Notes under the pieces: generated by a model
The model's database searches: none
What the model saw: only the letters and a program-made list of their open reading frames with translations
What the model was told of the DNA's origin: nothing
Program-made: the position numbers and the translations under genes
Source of the DNA: an uncultured Verrucomicrobiota bacterium
GTDB taxonomy: Bacteria > Verrucomicrobiota > Kiritimatiellia > Kiritimatiellales > Tichowtungiaceae
NCBI GenBank assembly: GCA_903826865.1
Contig: CAIKGD010000029.1
Location: 1-38,533 of the forward strand
Length of the DNA: 38,533 nt
Direction of reading: 5' to 3'
In this document: positions 7,848-16,502 of the stretch, piece after piece
Layout: each line of letters begins with the position of its first letter
Numbering within the stretch: the stretch's first letter is position 1

Positions 7848-10348
7848 TGAGAATTACCAGTTATCAGTTAACGGTTATCAGTTTCTTTGCCGCAATCTTT
7901 GCGGGGCAGGCAGAGCTGAACATCAGCCTGAAGCCGGAGGCGGCCAGTCTGTTTGTTTATGAGCCGTTCACACTGCTGCTCAAAGCCGGCAGTGAAATCG
8001 AACTGCCGGCGGTTCCGTCCGGAAACGGGTTTACCGTAACGGGCATTACGCCGGTTCAAACCAACAGTTTCCGCATCGAAATGATCGCCGAAGAATCCGG
8101 CATCCTGACGGTTCCGCCCGTCTCAGTGAAATCGAAGGATGAAACCGCTGAAACTCCGCTGCTGCGTCTCGCAATTTCCGCGCCGCGCCGCGCGGATGAA
8201 ATGGCTCTGTCGGTTGTGTTCAGCGCGACCAATCTTTATACGGATCAGCCGGTAAAAATGGCGGTGACATGGAATAGCAAAGTCCCGTTCACACGCTGTC
8301 AGGAACTGCTGCTGGAACTGCCGATTCTGCGCAATCCGGACTGGGAAGTGTATCCTCTCGACCCCGGCATTCCGGAAAATAACCGTATCGGACTGCCGGT
8401 TAACAATCAGCGTGTCATCGCTGAAAAAACCATAACGGAAACCGGAGAACAGCTGGTTTTTAACTTTATGCTGGTTCCGCGCCGCGAAGGGCTGAGCCGT
8501 CCGGCAACCGCCCGGCTGAACTGCGCGCTGATGCAGGACCGCCGAACCTCCAGCCAGTATCCCAGTTATTTTGACAACCACTTCTTCAACCGGCCCGAAA
8601 AGAGCGACCGGTTCGAACGCATCTATCTTTCCATCCCTCTGCCGGAGTTCACGGTGCAGGCGCTTCCGGAAACGGGCCGCACTTTGCGCTATAGCGGTAT
8701 TGCCGGCGCCTGCACGGCAAGTGCCTCGGTTCAGCCCGCAGACACCGTTGTCGGTCAGCCGATGCTGCTGACCGTGGCGCTGAAAGAACTTGCGTTCGGC
8801 GGGCAGATTGCAGCGCTGCCGGATGCGGTTCTCGAAGGGGTAGGTTCTGAGTTTCAATTGATACCCCGCCCGCTGCACGAATCCGCAACAGAGAACTCCA
8901 GAAGCTTCACATACGTCCTGCGCCCGCTGCGCAGCGGCATCACAGCGGTTCCCGCACTGGCTCTTCAGATTTTTGATCCCGAACAGAAAGCCTATCGGAT
9001 CATCCGCACGGAACCGCTGAGTATCCGGGTCAACCCTGACGGCAGCCAGACCATCTATCAACCGTCTCCCGGCGGGGATCGGAAACCGAAAAACCATCTC
9101 ACGGGCATTAGAGGAAACTGGAAAGAAAGCAGACTGCATATGAACACCTACAGAACCGTCGAATTCGTTGCGCACAACGCATGGGCCTTCTGGCTGCTGC
9201 CGCCCCTGCTGTGGCTGGCGTTGCGCCCGTGGCTGCGCCGGCGCGACCGCTGCCGCGCCGATCCTGCGTACGCCCGGGCTCTGCGCGCCGCGCGCAATTT
9301 CCGCCGCGCCGTCAAACAAGACGAGGAATCCGCCTGGAAAAACTATCTGGCTGACCGTTTCAACCTGACTGCTGAAGCTGTCACTTTCGAAGCCGTCGCG
9401 CCGGAATTCGAAAAACAAAACGCAAGCCCCGAACTGATACAAGATGTCCATGACCGCTTTGCACGGCAGGACACCGAACAATACGCTCCGCAAGGCACTC
9501 CGCCGCGCAAGGCATCCACCGCCAGCGAACTGGTTCGTCGGATCGAAAAAACTCTTCCGCTAAAGGTAGGGCGCGACCGCCGGGCGCGCCGTGGACGGCT
9601 CGGCGATCCGTCCCTACCCAACATCATTCTCATGGTATGCGTCTTTGCCGCGTTTTCCAGCTTTGCCTCCACACCGGACGAACTGTTTGCACAGGCCATG
9701 CAAATGCGCACCGAACAGCCGGATAAAGCACAGCCGCTCTTCACGGAAGCGGCACTCGGGTTCGAGCCGCAAAAACAGTTCTTCAATGCCGGCAACAGCT
9801 GGTTCTTCGCCGGAGAAAACGGCCGGGCACTCGCCAACTACCTCGCCGCCGAACGGCGCAATCCGTTTGACCGGCAGACGCGCGAAAGCATCGCCTTCAT
9901 CCGCGCCCAGCGCACCGACCGTTTCAAAACAGCGGAAACTCCGGCTTCAAAAATTTCCGGCGTCTGGAATCAGTTCAGCCGCTGGAGTCCGGCGACTCGC
10001 GGCGTACTGCTGACGCTGATTTATCTGACCGGTTGGGCGCTTTTCCTAACGGCCCGTGTCCTTGGCAAAAAGACTCCGCGCCGCACTTGGATTGTTCTCG
10101 GAATTGCCGCACTGATCCCGGCGGCTTCTTTACTGACCTCGCTTTTCCAGCCTTCGGTTGGTGTGATAATTGAACCCGCCGACGTGCGTCTTGGACCGGG
10201 TTATGCCTACGACGCGGCGTACGACACTCCGCTGCACGAAGCGACTGAGTTCCAATGCCTGGAAACACGCAACGGCTGGATTCACGCCCGCATGCCGGAT
10301 AAATCCGAAGCATGGCTCTGTGAATCAGCCTGTGTGAGAGTCCTGTAA
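7847..10348 (+). CDS. batD: BatD-like protein fused to BatE-like TPR/SH3 domain
   Basis: This 833-residue protein starts at ATG 7847, overlapping the previous TGA. An N-terminal signal peptide is followed by repeated BatD beta-domains (to about 410), a membrane segment (about 443-460, WAFWLLPPLLWLAL) and a basic cytoplasmic stretch. At about 573-591 comes a peptide encoded by repeat B1 (VGRDRRARRGRLGDPSLP). Directly after it, MVCVFAAFSSFASTPDELF looks like a fresh signal peptide, followed by TPR-like repeats, two membrane segments and a C-terminal SH3-like domain: the BatE architecture. The likely history is two adjacent genes, batD and batE, merged by the repeat. Independent translation of BatE from ATG 9632 remains possible, although no good ribosome-binding site precedes it. 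Confidence 0.9.
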   Translation: MRITSYQLTVISFFAAIFAGQAELNISLKPEAASLFVYEPFTLLLKAGSEIELPAVPSGNGFTVTGITPVQTNSFRIEMIAEESGILTVPPVSVKSKDETAETPLLRLAISAPRRADEMALSVVFSATNLYTDQPVKMAVTWNSKVPFTRCQELLLELPILRNPDWEVYPLDPGIPENNRIGLPVNNQRVIAEKTITETGEQLVFNFMLVPRREGLSRPATARLNCALMQDRRTSSQYPSYFDNHFFNRPEKSDRFERIYLSIPLPEFTVQALPETGRTLRYSGIAGACTASASVQPADTVVGQPMLLTVALKELAFGGQIAALPDAVLEGVGSEFQLIPRPLHESATENSRSFTYVLRPLRSGITAVPALALQIFDPEQKAYRIIRTEPLSIRVNPDGSQTIYQPSPGGDRKPKNHLTGIRGNWKESRLHMNTYRTVEFVAHNAWAFWLLPPLLWLALRPWLRRRDRCRADPAYARALRAARNFRRAVKQDEESAWKNYLADRFNLTAEAVTFEAVAPEFEKQNASPELIQDVHDRFARQDTEQYAPQGTPPRKASTASELVRRIEKTLPLKVGRDRRARRGRLGDPSLPNIILMVCVFAAFSSFASTPDELFAQAMQMRTEQPDKAQPLFTEAALGFEPQKQFFNAGNSWFFAGENGRALANYLAAERRNPFDRQTRESIAFIRAQRTDRFKTAETPASKISGVWNQFSRWSPATRGVLLTLIYLTGWALFLTARVLGKKTPRRTWIVLGIAALIPAASLLTSLFQPSVGVIIEPADVRLGPGYAYDAAYDTPLHEATEFQCLETRNGWIHARMPDKSEAWLCESACVRVL
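7860..7883 (+). repeat. Direct repeat GTTATCAGTT in the batD signal-peptide region
   Basis: GTTATCAGTT occurs at 7860-7869 and 7874-7883, a 14-nt period, encoding part of the SYQLTVIS segment at the start of BatD. It belongs to the class of simple AT-rich tandem spacers that occur between genes in many bacterial genomes. Here it has become the n-region of an export signal. Confidence 0.4.
9565..9619. repeat. Repeat family B, copy B1, at the BatD/BatE junction
   Basis: This 55-nt element begins GGTAGGG and ends CCCTACC. Inside are two further hairpins: GGCGCG/CGCGCC and GACGG/CCGTC around a CTCGGCGAT loop. Copies lie at 15979-16032 and 31688-31755. This one is translated in frame (VGRDRRARRGRLGDPSLP) exactly between the BatD part and the apparent BatE signal peptide. 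Confidence 0.85.
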
Positions 10349-10410
10349 TCCATGATTAAACATTTTCCGGACAATCGACAGATCGTATAGAACTCAGTTA
10401 GCGAAACGGT

Positions 10411-12222
10411 TTATTCCGCTTCCTGTTTCGTATTTTCACTGTATTGCAGGGAGACCGCATCGAATCCCGGCTGCACCTGTATCCCCCGCAACTGAGTATG
10501 AACACCTTTAAGCTGACAGGATTCCACTGTAAAATATCCCGTACCTTCATCCAGCCAAACACTTCCTTCCAGGCTTTTCTCATCAGGTTTCACTGACAGA
10601 CGGCACGCGTTTTTTCCAAACCTGAAAATCAGCGCTCCCTCTGAACCGAACCAGTCGGAATGTATACCGGACACTTCTATTTTGTATCTTCCGGAACGCG
10701 CCACTTTAATCCGCCAGCCATTATCATGCGGCTGGTCTGTGACAGAGTGTAACTGCGCGGTCGTAAACGAAGTGATCATTTCTTTGTCGGAACCGGCAAT
10801 TGTATAGGATGGTTCAAATCCATCCGTATCATGAAAAACTTTTGCATACCACTGGTCATAAACAGCCTGATATTTTTTCACAATAGCAGCGTAGTGTTCT
10901 GCAACATTATATTTCTCAGAGGGATCTGCCGTAAGATCATACAGTTCATTTCGGTTTACCAACTTAAAGTGTTCTGTACGCACACAGGCATTCACCCAGG
11001 GGTGAGGCACATCAACTCGATCGGATTGAAACATCAAGGCCCGGTCATCGTCCCAGCGATCAGATGTTCCGGTCAGCAGAGGAACAATGCTGCGTCCATC
11101 CAGCGGAAGATCCGACGGCCGTTTCGCGCCGGCGATCTCAAGCAGCGTCGGCAACCAATCCACATGTGCAGTCAGGGCGGCAACGTCCCGGCCTGCCTCA
11201 AAATGTCCCGGCCACCGCACAAAACAAGGAACATGAATACCGCCCTCGTAAACCAGCGTCTTGCCACCGCGCAACCCCATAGTGTAGCGGTCGGTGTAGT
11301 CATATTCCCGGACAACACTGCTTTCATATGGAGTCTTCAGCTCCGGACAGTTTCTCAACGGTCCATTATCTGAGAAAAATATTACAATGGTGTTAGCTGC
11401 AAGATCTTCCTCATCCAAAGTTGCCAGGATTCTCCCGATATTATGATCGAGATTGGCCACCATCCCGTAAACGGAAGCATCACCCTTGGTCAACCCCGCA
11501 TCCAGATACGGCTTTACATATTTATCCGGCGCCATAGGCGGCGGACAGTCGTGCGGTAATTTACTGGCAACATAGGCAAAAAAGGGCTGTTTTTTTTCTT
11601 TGATGAAACGAATGGCATCATCTGTCATAACGTCATCGTGGAATTCATCAACCTCGCGACGTTGCCCGTCAATTGTGACACAACTTCTCAACCCGGGAAG
11701 TACATCAATCTCGCAAGTATGTTCGAAACCTTTATCCTGAGGCCGAGACGGATAAGAATTGCCTAAATGCCATTTATTAAAAAAACCCGTTCGGTAACCG
11801 GCATCCTTCAACAGCATTGGAATTGTAACTGCGTCTTCACGCAACATAGCCCGGCCACCGTACGTATCAGAAACCCCGCTGAAGTATTCGTGGCGACCGG
11901 TCATTACCGCGGCCCGCGTCGGCGCACAGAGTGGTGATACACAGTAATTCACAAGCCGTACACTTTGGGTGTACAGGCGATCCAAATTCGGCGTCTTCAG
12001 AACCGAATTCCCGAAACAACTGAAATCGCCATAGCCCTGATCATCCGAAATAATCATTAGAATATTCGGTCGAAGGTCATTAGTCGAAGACCGCACCTCG
12101 GCGCCATAGCTTTGAAAACATAAGCTCACCCCGCCCGCAATGATACCGGCAACCCCTTTGTTTAAATTCTCTTTGATGCTGCCGTGCCGTACAGACGGCA
12201 TATACAACCCGTATCGTTTCAT
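10411..12222 (-). CDS. Formylglycine-dependent sulfatase (S1 type), exported
   Basis: The product is a 603-residue type I sulfatase, hydrolysing sulfate esters, probably of a polysaccharide or glycosaminoglycan. The catalytic signature C-x-P-T-R is present (Cys99-Ala-Pro-Thr-Arg103, within SPLCAPTRAAVMTG); Cys99 would become formylglycine with the help of a maturase not seen here. Metal ligands Asp60-Asp61 (ISDDQGYG) and the FFSDNGP motif are intact. After a long polar n-region, residues about 21-41 form a signal-peptide-like segment, so export is likely. The last 100 residues form an extra beta-rich domain. AGGAG lies 11 nt before the ATG. It follows gatA by 85 nt on the same strand but has no functional link to it, and is visibly AT-richer than its neighbours. 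The substrate cannot be told from sequence. Confidence 0.95.
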   Translation of the reverse strand: MKRYGLYMPSVRHGSIKENLNKGVAGIIAGGVSLCFQSYGAEVRSSTNDLRPNILMIISDDQGYGDFSCFGNSVLKTPNLDRLYTQSVRLVNYCVSPLCAPTRAAVMTGRHEYFSGVSDTYGGRAMLREDAVTIPMLLKDAGYRTGFFNKWHLGNSYPSRPQDKGFEHTCEIDVLPGLRSCVTIDGQRREVDEFHDDVMTDDAIRFIKEKKQPFFAYVASKLPHDCPPPMAPDKYVKPYLDAGLTKGDASVYGMVANLDHNIGRILATLDEEDLAANTIVIFFSDNGPLRNCPELKTPYESSVVREYDYTDRYTMGLRGGKTLVYEGGIHVPCFVRWPGHFEAGRDVAALTAHVDWLPTLLEIAGAKRPSDLPLDGRSIVPLLTGTSDRWDDDRALMFQSDRVDVPHPWVNACVRTEHFKLVNRNELYDLTADPSEKYNVAEHYAAIVKKYQAVYDQWYAKVFHDTDGFEPSYTIAGSDKEMITSFTTAQLHSVTDQPHDNGWRIKVARSGRYKIEVSGIHSDWFGSEGALIFRFGKNACRLSVKPDEKSLEGSVWLDEGTGYFTVESCQLKGVHTQLRGIQVQPGFDAVSLQYSENTKQEAE

Positions 12223-12307
12223 AATTTACTCATCTCCTCTCCGCTCGGTTCGATAAATATCATTCGGGTGACAGCTCCCCGGTCCGGGTGCCGCATCACG
12301 CTGAATA

Positions 12308-13771
12308 TCAATTGGCCGGGCGGCGCTCATGCCAACCGGTGGTCTGTTCGTAGGCGTGGCCGACTTTGAGGATGATCGGCTCCATAAACGAGTCGCCGAG
12401 AATCTGGAGTCCGATCGGCATTCCGGCTTTGGAAAATCCGCACGGGACGCTCAGCCCGCAGATGCCCGCAAGATTGACCGGCGTGGTCAGAATATCGTCG
12501 AGATACATCTTGAGCGGATCGCTGGTCTTCTCGCCGATGCGGTACGCGGGTGTTGGCGTAACCGGCGCGAGAATGGCATCGCAATGAGCAGATGCGGCTC
12601 TAAAATCATTATGAATCAGCGTACGGACTTTCTGGGCGCGCAGGTAATAGGCGTCGTAGTAACCGCTCGAAAGAACGTAGGTACCGAGAATAATGCGGCG
12701 TTTGACCTCGGGGCCGAAACCGGCGGCGCGGGTTTTGCCGTAGAGTTCAATCGGATCGGCACCGTCCTTACGCAGGCCGTAGCGGATGCCGTCGAAGCGC
12801 GCGAGATTGGCGGAAGCTTCCGCTGTGGCGATGATGTAATAGACCGCAATCGCATACTTCGAGTGCGGCAGGCTGATGTCCACAATCTTCGCGCCAAGCT
12901 TTTTACAATGCTCGATCGCGTTGCGGACCGCTGTTTCGACTTCCGGATCCATCCCTTCGACAAAATATTCCTTCGGCAGGCCGAGCCGCATTCCCTTCAA
13001 ACTGTGGTCATCGGTCAGATCTTTTGAATAGTCTGGAACGGGCAAATCGACCGTGGTGGAATCCATAGGATCTTTACCGACCATTGCGGTGAGCAGAATG
13101 GCGGCATCCTTGACCGTCTTGGTGATCGGCCCGATCTGGTCGAGCGATGAGGCGAAAGCGGTCAGGCCGTAGCGCGAAATCATGCCGTAGGTCGGTTTCA
13201 GGCCGACGCATCCGCAGAAGGCGGCGGGCTGGCGAATGGATCCGCCGGTGTCGGAGCCGAGTGCGGCAATCGCTTCATCTGCGGCGACACTGGCGGCAGA
13301 ACCGCCGGAGGAACCGCCGGGAACGTGGTCGGTATTCCACGGATTACGGGTCTTTTTGAAAGCCGAACTTTCCGTGCTCGAACCCATCGCAAATTCGTCC
13401 ATATTGACGCGACCGAGAAAAACTGCACCCGCTTCGCGCAGTTTGGCGATAGCGGTGGCATCGTACGGTGCGATATAGCCTTCGAGAATTTTCGACGAAC
13501 AGGTACACGGCTGACCTTTGACGTTCAGCAGGTCTTTAATCGCCAGCGGAATGCCGAGCAGTACGCCTTTTTTTCCGGCGGCGCGCGCTTTGTCGGCGGC
13601 TTCGGCCTGAACCAGCGCGGCGGCGCGGTCAACGGTCAGGTAGGCCCCGATCCTGCCGTCACGTTCATCCATTGCGGCCAGCACGTCGTTGACGATTTCG
13701 ACGGAAGTGCATCTGCCCTGCTCCAGCAGTCCGGAAAGTTCAGAAATGGTTTTTGTATTTAGTCCGGCCAT
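12308..13771 (-). CDS. gatA: Aspartyl/glutamyl-tRNA(Asn/Gln) amidotransferase subunit A
   Basis: GatA is the glutaminase subunit of GatCAB. It releases ammonia from glutamine or asparagine for amidation by GatB. The 487-residue length is typical. The amidase-signature catalytic triad is complete: Lys79 (LAIKD), cis-Ser154 (GGSSGGSAA) and nucleophile Ser178 ([15 protein letters not shown]). It starts 2 nt after gatC, and the pair is clearly one transcription unit. The short tail ending HERRPAN is normal. gatB lies elsewhere in the window (889-2331). Confidence 0.98.
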   Translation of the reverse strand: MAGLNTKTISELSGLLEQGRCTSVEIVNDVLAAMDERDGRIGAYLTVDRAAALVQAEAADKARAAGKKGVLLGIPLAIKDLLNVKGQPCTCSSKILEGYIAPYDATAIAKLREAGAVFLGRVNMDEFAMGSSTESSAFKKTRNPWNTDHVPGGSSGGSAASVAADEAIAALGSDTGGSIRQPAAFCGCVGLKPTYGMISRYGLTAFASSLDQIGPITKTVKDAAILLTAMVGKDPMDSTTVDLPVPDYSKDLTDDHSLKGMRLGLPKEYFVEGMDPEVETAVRNAIEHCKKLGAKIVDISLPHSKYAIAVYYIIATAEASANLARFDGIRYGLRKDGADPIELYGKTRAAGFGPEVKRRIILGTYVLSSGYYDAYYLRAQKVRTLIHNDFRAASAHCDAILAPVTPTPAYRIGEKTSDPLKMYLDDILTTPVNLAGICGLSVPCGFSKAGMPIGLQILGDSFMEPIILKVGHAYEQTTGWHERRPAN

Positions 13772-13773
13772 GG

Positions 13774-14079
13774 TTATTCCATTATTTTAGGGACAAGAAT
13801 CTGCCCGTCGCGGGCGGCGGGAGCGTTGGCGATGACGGCATCATGGTCGAGTGACGGACGAGGTGTATCGTCACGGAGCACGTTGACCCCTGGGTGTTCG
13901 AAAGCAGCCGTCGACCGAGTGGTCGGCTCGACGTTTGAAAGGTCGAGTTCGCCAAGCTGCTCGACATAGTTGAGCACCTGATCAAGCTGTCCCTGAAACA
14001 GTTCCGCCTCCCCGGCGGCGAGGTGAATCCGCGCCAGATGCGCGATGTAGGACACGTCCATATGAGTTGCGTCGGCCAT
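13774..14079 (-). CDS. gatC: Aspartyl/glutamyl-tRNA(Asn/Gln) amidotransferase subunit C
   Basis: GatC is the small stabilising subunit of GatCAB that wraps around GatA. I start it at ATG 14079, giving 101 residues ([20 protein letters not shown]), the usual family length; TTTGGAG lies 7 nt upstream. An in-frame upstream Met at 14199 would add 40 atypical residues translated from a region full of repeats and is rejected. The family pattern, an N-terminal helix with [11 protein letters not shown], then the [18 protein letters not shown] core and a C-terminal REDxP-like segment ([10 protein letters not shown]), is clear. Confidence 0.95.
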   Translation of the reverse strand: MADATHMDVSYIAHLARIHLAAGEAELFQGQLDQVLNYVEQLGELDLSNVEPTTRSTAAFEHPGVNVLRDDTPRPSLDHDAVIANAPAARDGQILVPKIME

Positions 14080-14132
14080 GATTTGCTCCAAATGAGGCGG
14101 AACTATAGACAGGCGGCCGGAACGGGGCAAGC

Positions 14133-14219
14133 GGCAACTGCGTTGCGGCCTGCCTGTTTCCAAACATTGCAAAATACGCCGGACTTGAGCGTAAAACACT
14201 GTGCCGCAACGCAGTTGCC
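14133..14219. repeat. 17-bp perfect inverted repeat between gatC and the M42 peptidase gene
   Basis: GGCAACTGCGTTGCGGC at 14133-14149 is the exact complement of GCCGCAACGCAGTTGCC at 14203-14219, with a 53-nt spacer. Family F-like palindromes sit in the spacer (TTTCCAAACATTGCAAAA, 14157-14174) and just outside (TTTTTTGCAATCCTTGAAAA, 14237-14256). The block lies between the divergent starts of gatC and the peptidase gene, so it could affect both promoters. No T-tract makes it a good terminator. Confidence 0.75.
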
Positions 14220-14288
14220 TGCGTTGGGGCTTGCTGTTTTTTGCAATCCTTGAAAAACTCCCTCGCCTGATTCAAAAAAGGAAGCCCT

Positions 14289-15359
14289 ATGAATAAAACA
14301 TCGAAGCAATTTCTCGCCGATATGATCAACGCCATCAGCCCGTCCGGCTATGAACACTGCGCCGCTGCGGTCTGGAAGGCCTATGCCAAGCCGTTCGCCG
14401 ACCGGGTCGAAACCGATGTCCACGGCAATTCACACGCCGTCATCAATACCGGCGGAAAAGTAAAAGTGATGCTGGCGGGCCATTATGACGAAATCGGCTT
14501 CCTCATCTCCCACATTGACGACAAAGGCTTCCTCTGGATTGTGCCGATCGGCGGCTGGGACCCGCAGATCGCACAGGGTCAGCGGGTCGATATTATCGGC
14601 AACGGCGGCAAAACGGTTCGCGGCGCGGTCGGGAAAATCGCTATTCATCTGCAGGAGGCCGAACAGCGCAAGAAGGTTTCGGAGATCAAAGACCTGTGGG
14701 TCGATATCGGCGTGAAAAACAAAAAGGAGGCCGAAAAGCTGGTCAGCATCGGCGATCCGTTGGTGATCCAGTACGGATTTGAGGAACTGCAAAACGGTCG
14801 CGCCGTCGGGCGGGCCTTTGACGACCGCGCCGGAGCCTTCGCCATTCTGGAAGCCGGACGATTGCTCGCCAAAATGAGCACCCAGTGCGAAGTGCATGTG
14901 GTAGCGACCGTTCAGGAGGAAATCGGACTGCGCGGCGCGCGCACTGCGGCATTCGGCATTGAGCCCGATGTCGGCATCGCCGTTGACGTCACCTTTGCCA
15001 CCGACCATCCGAATATTGGAAACGTGGTGAATCAGGAAGGCAAAGTGGAACTCGACGGCGGACCGGTCGTTACGCGCGGGCCGAATATCAACCACAAGCT
15101 GTTTGATCTGATCATTGAAACGGCAAAAGAAGAAAAAATTCCGGTGCAGATTGTCGCCGAAGCGCGCGGAACCGGCACGGATGCCAACGCGATTCAGCTC
15201 AACCGTGCCGGGGTGGCCACCGCGCTCATCAGCGTTCCGCTGCGCTATATGCACAGCCCTTGCGAACTGCTGAGTCTCAGCGATCTTGAAGCGGTTTCAA
15301 AACTGCTTGCCGCTGTCGTTAAAAAGATCACTCCGCGCACCGGCTTCATACCGTTCTAA
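14289..15359 (+). CDS. M42-family metalloaminopeptidase (glutamyl aminopeptidase/TET-like)
   Basis: The product is a cytoplasmic dizinc aminopeptidase of family M42, 356 residues, as expected. These enzymes form tetrahedral dodecamers that trim peptides released by the proteasome or other proteases. Metal and catalytic residues are all visible: His65 and Asp67 (AGHYDEIG), the bridging Asp in RAFDDRAG (178-179), catalytic Glu210-Glu211 (VQEEIGLRGA), Asp233 (AVDVTFATD) and His322 (YMHSPCE). AAAAGGAAG precedes the ATG at good spacing. It diverges from gatC; a 17-bp inverted repeat lies between. The next gene, trmB, follows at short distance. Confidence 0.95.
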   Translation: MNKTSKQFLADMINAISPSGYEHCAAAVWKAYAKPFADRVETDVHGNSHAVINTGGKVKVMLAGHYDEIGFLISHIDDKGFLWIVPIGGWDPQIAQGQRVDIIGNGGKTVRGAVGKIAIHLQEAEQRKKVSEIKDLWVDIGVKNKKEAEKLVSIGDPLVIQYGFEELQNGRAVGRAFDDRAGAFAILEAGRLLAKMSTQCEVHVVATVQEEIGLRGARTAAFGIEPDVGIAVDVTFATDHPNIGNVVNQEGKVELDGGPVVTRGPNINHKLFDLIIETAKEEKIPVQIVAEARGTGTDANAIQLNRAGVATALISVPLRYMHSPCELLSLSDLEAVSKLLAAVVKKITPRTGFIPF

Positions 15360-15366
15360 GAGAAAT

Positions 15367-15392
15367 ATGAAAGATGAAGTATGAAAGATGAA
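15367..15392 (+). repeat. Tandem ATGAAAGATGAA units at the trmB start
   Basis: ATGAAAGATGAA occurs at 15367-15378 and 15381-15392 with a 14-nt period. The first unit runs into a stop; the second supplies the listed trmB start codon. It resembles simple intergenic repeats rather than coding sequence, so the first residues of TrmB may be repeat-derived or untranslated. Confidence 0.4.
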
Positions 15393-15983
15393 AGTGGAAT
15401 GAAATCCACTTTGCGCATTTTTCCGGAACAGTGGTTGAATCCGATTGATTTCCGGGCGCACTTTGACCATCCGGAACATCCGCTGGAAATCGACCTCGGC
15501 TGCGGCAAGGGCCGCTTTCTGCTGGCGCGTGCGCGCAAGTTCCCTGAAACAAACTTTCTGGGAATCGACCGGCAGCTTGGGAGAATTCGCCGCATTGACC
15601 GCAAAGCTCTGCGGGCGGGATTGTTCAACCTCCGTGCTTTGCGTCTGGACGGTTATTACACCGTCACCTATCTCGTACCGCCGCAGAGCGTGGACACCTA
15701 TTACATCTTCTATCCCGATCCGTGGCCGAAAGGTAAGCACCACCATAACCGCATTTTCAACGAACTGTTTATGGACGCGATTACCCGCACGCTGAAGCCG
15801 GGCGGACAAATCCACGCCTCGACCGACCACCTGCCCTACTTCAAGGAAATCCACAAGCTGATCAAAGCTGACACGCGCTTTGAAGAAACCGAAACCTTTG
15901 TCCCGGCGGAGGATGAAGTCAGCGACTTCGAGCTGATCTTCGCCCACAAAACACCGGGCCGTTGCTCGTTTGTCCGGAGGTAG
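15381..15983 (+). CDS. trmB: tRNA (guanine-N7-)-methyltransferase
   Basis: TrmB methylates N7 of guanine 46 in the tRNA variable loop with S-adenosylmethionine (SAM). The SAM motif is EIDLGCGKG (36-44). The family hallmark FYPDPWPKGKHHHNR (about 110-124) and the closing substrate motif STDH (147-150) are intact. At 200 residues it is on the short side for the family, without an N-terminal extension. The start is uncertain: ATG 15381 lies in a tandem repeat, and ATG 15399 (MKSTLRIF) is an alternative; neither has a strong ribosome-binding site. The stop TAG at 15981-15983 is provided by repeat B2, so the last residues (FVRR) may reflect the insertion. Confidence 0.94.
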   Translation: MKDESGMKSTLRIFPEQWLNPIDFRAHFDHPEHPLEIDLGCGKGRFLLARARKFPETNFLGIDRQLGRIRRIDRKALRAGLFNLRALRLDGYYTVTYLVPPQSVDTYYIFYPDPWPKGKHHHNRIFNELFMDAITRTLKPGGQIHASTDHLPYFKEIHKLIKADTRFEETETFVPAEDEVSDFELIFAHKTPGRCSFVRR

Positions 15984-16032
15984 GGCGATTTCGCCGAAAG
16001 CGCCGCGGACGGCTCGGTGAGCCGTCCCTGCC
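15979..16032. repeat. Repeat family B, copy B2, after trmB
   Basis: This 54-nt copy begins GGTAGGGCG and ends GCCGTCCCTGCC. It aligns along its length with copies at 9565-9619 and 31688-31755. The second hairpin is perfect here: GGACGGCTC-GGT-GAGCCGTCC. It provides the trmB stop codon and may act as a 3'-end stabilising structure. A family F palindrome follows at 16042-16059. Confidence 0.85.
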
Positions 16033-16041
16033 AAAAAGTCC

Positions 16042-16059
16042 TTCCAATGTTTGAAAAAA
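16042..16059. repeat. Family F palindrome (TTCCAATGTTTGAAAAAA)
   Basis: TTCCAATGTTTGAA is an imperfect member of the TTCCAA-N3-TTGGAA family. It overlaps the proposed TTG start (16051) of the next gene, so that start is uncertain. Confidence 0.35.
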
Positions 16060-16467
16060 TTCCTGATGCTCTTCGGCATGAACTGGGGCTGTTTATCCTT
16101 TTTGATTTTGTTCCCCGTCGGAATCTTCATCTGGGCGGCCGGAGAAAAACGTCGCCGCGACGCCCTGCCGACAGAGGAACTGAAAGAACTCGAAGCCGAC
16201 GAGGATTACGGTGCCATCGATCCAGTACTAGAATGCATCTTCTGCCATTCAAAAAACTGCGTGCGGACAAAACAAGAAACGTGTTATGTCGAAGGCGATC
16301 ACGACAAGAACTCACCGGCAGGCTTTATAGATCTCTGTACCATCGCAGCTGCACGAGCAAGGCCACAGGAAGAAGATCGAATAAAAGTCCACTGCATGAA
16401 TTGCGGAAACGACTGGGAACTGTTCCCGCCAGAAGAAACGGCGGAACAGTCCGGGGTAAAAAATTAA
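16051..16467 (+). CDS. Small membrane-anchored zinc-ribbon protein
   Basis: I do not recognise this protein of up to 138 residues. An N-terminal hydrophobic segment (about 6-30, CLSFLILFPVGIFIWAA) is followed by a basic stop-transfer stretch, an acidic linker and a cysteine-rich domain with two pairs (CIFC near 62-65, CMNC near 115-118) that could bind zinc. The listed start is TTG 16051 inside a repeat; ATG 16066 or ATG 16078 are plausible alternatives, the latter giving MNWGCLSF. A much longer reading in another frame covers the same DNA but is Arg/Ser-rich shadow sequence. It lies between trmB and the YmdB-type gene, 35 nt before the latter. Function unknown. Confidence 0.6.
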   Translation: MKKFLMLFGMNWGCLSFLILFPVGIFIWAAGEKRRRDALPTEELKELEADEDYGAIDPVLECIFCHSKNCVRTKQETCYVEGDHDKNSPAGFIDLCTIAAARARPQEEDRIKVHCMNCGNDWELFPPEETAEQSGVKN

Positions 16468-16502
16468 GTGCCCCCGCCCGCCCCTTATGGCATGGTGTGC
16501 GC

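Noticed and set aside
8123-9493. 456-codon frame opposite batD
   Set aside because: It is an antisense shadow with Arg/Gln-rich sequence and no recognisable domains.
16017-16502. N-terminal extension of the YmdB-type protein by 162 residues
   Set aside because: The extension is Arg-rich shadow of the small membrane protein in another frame; the family starts at MKILFTGD.
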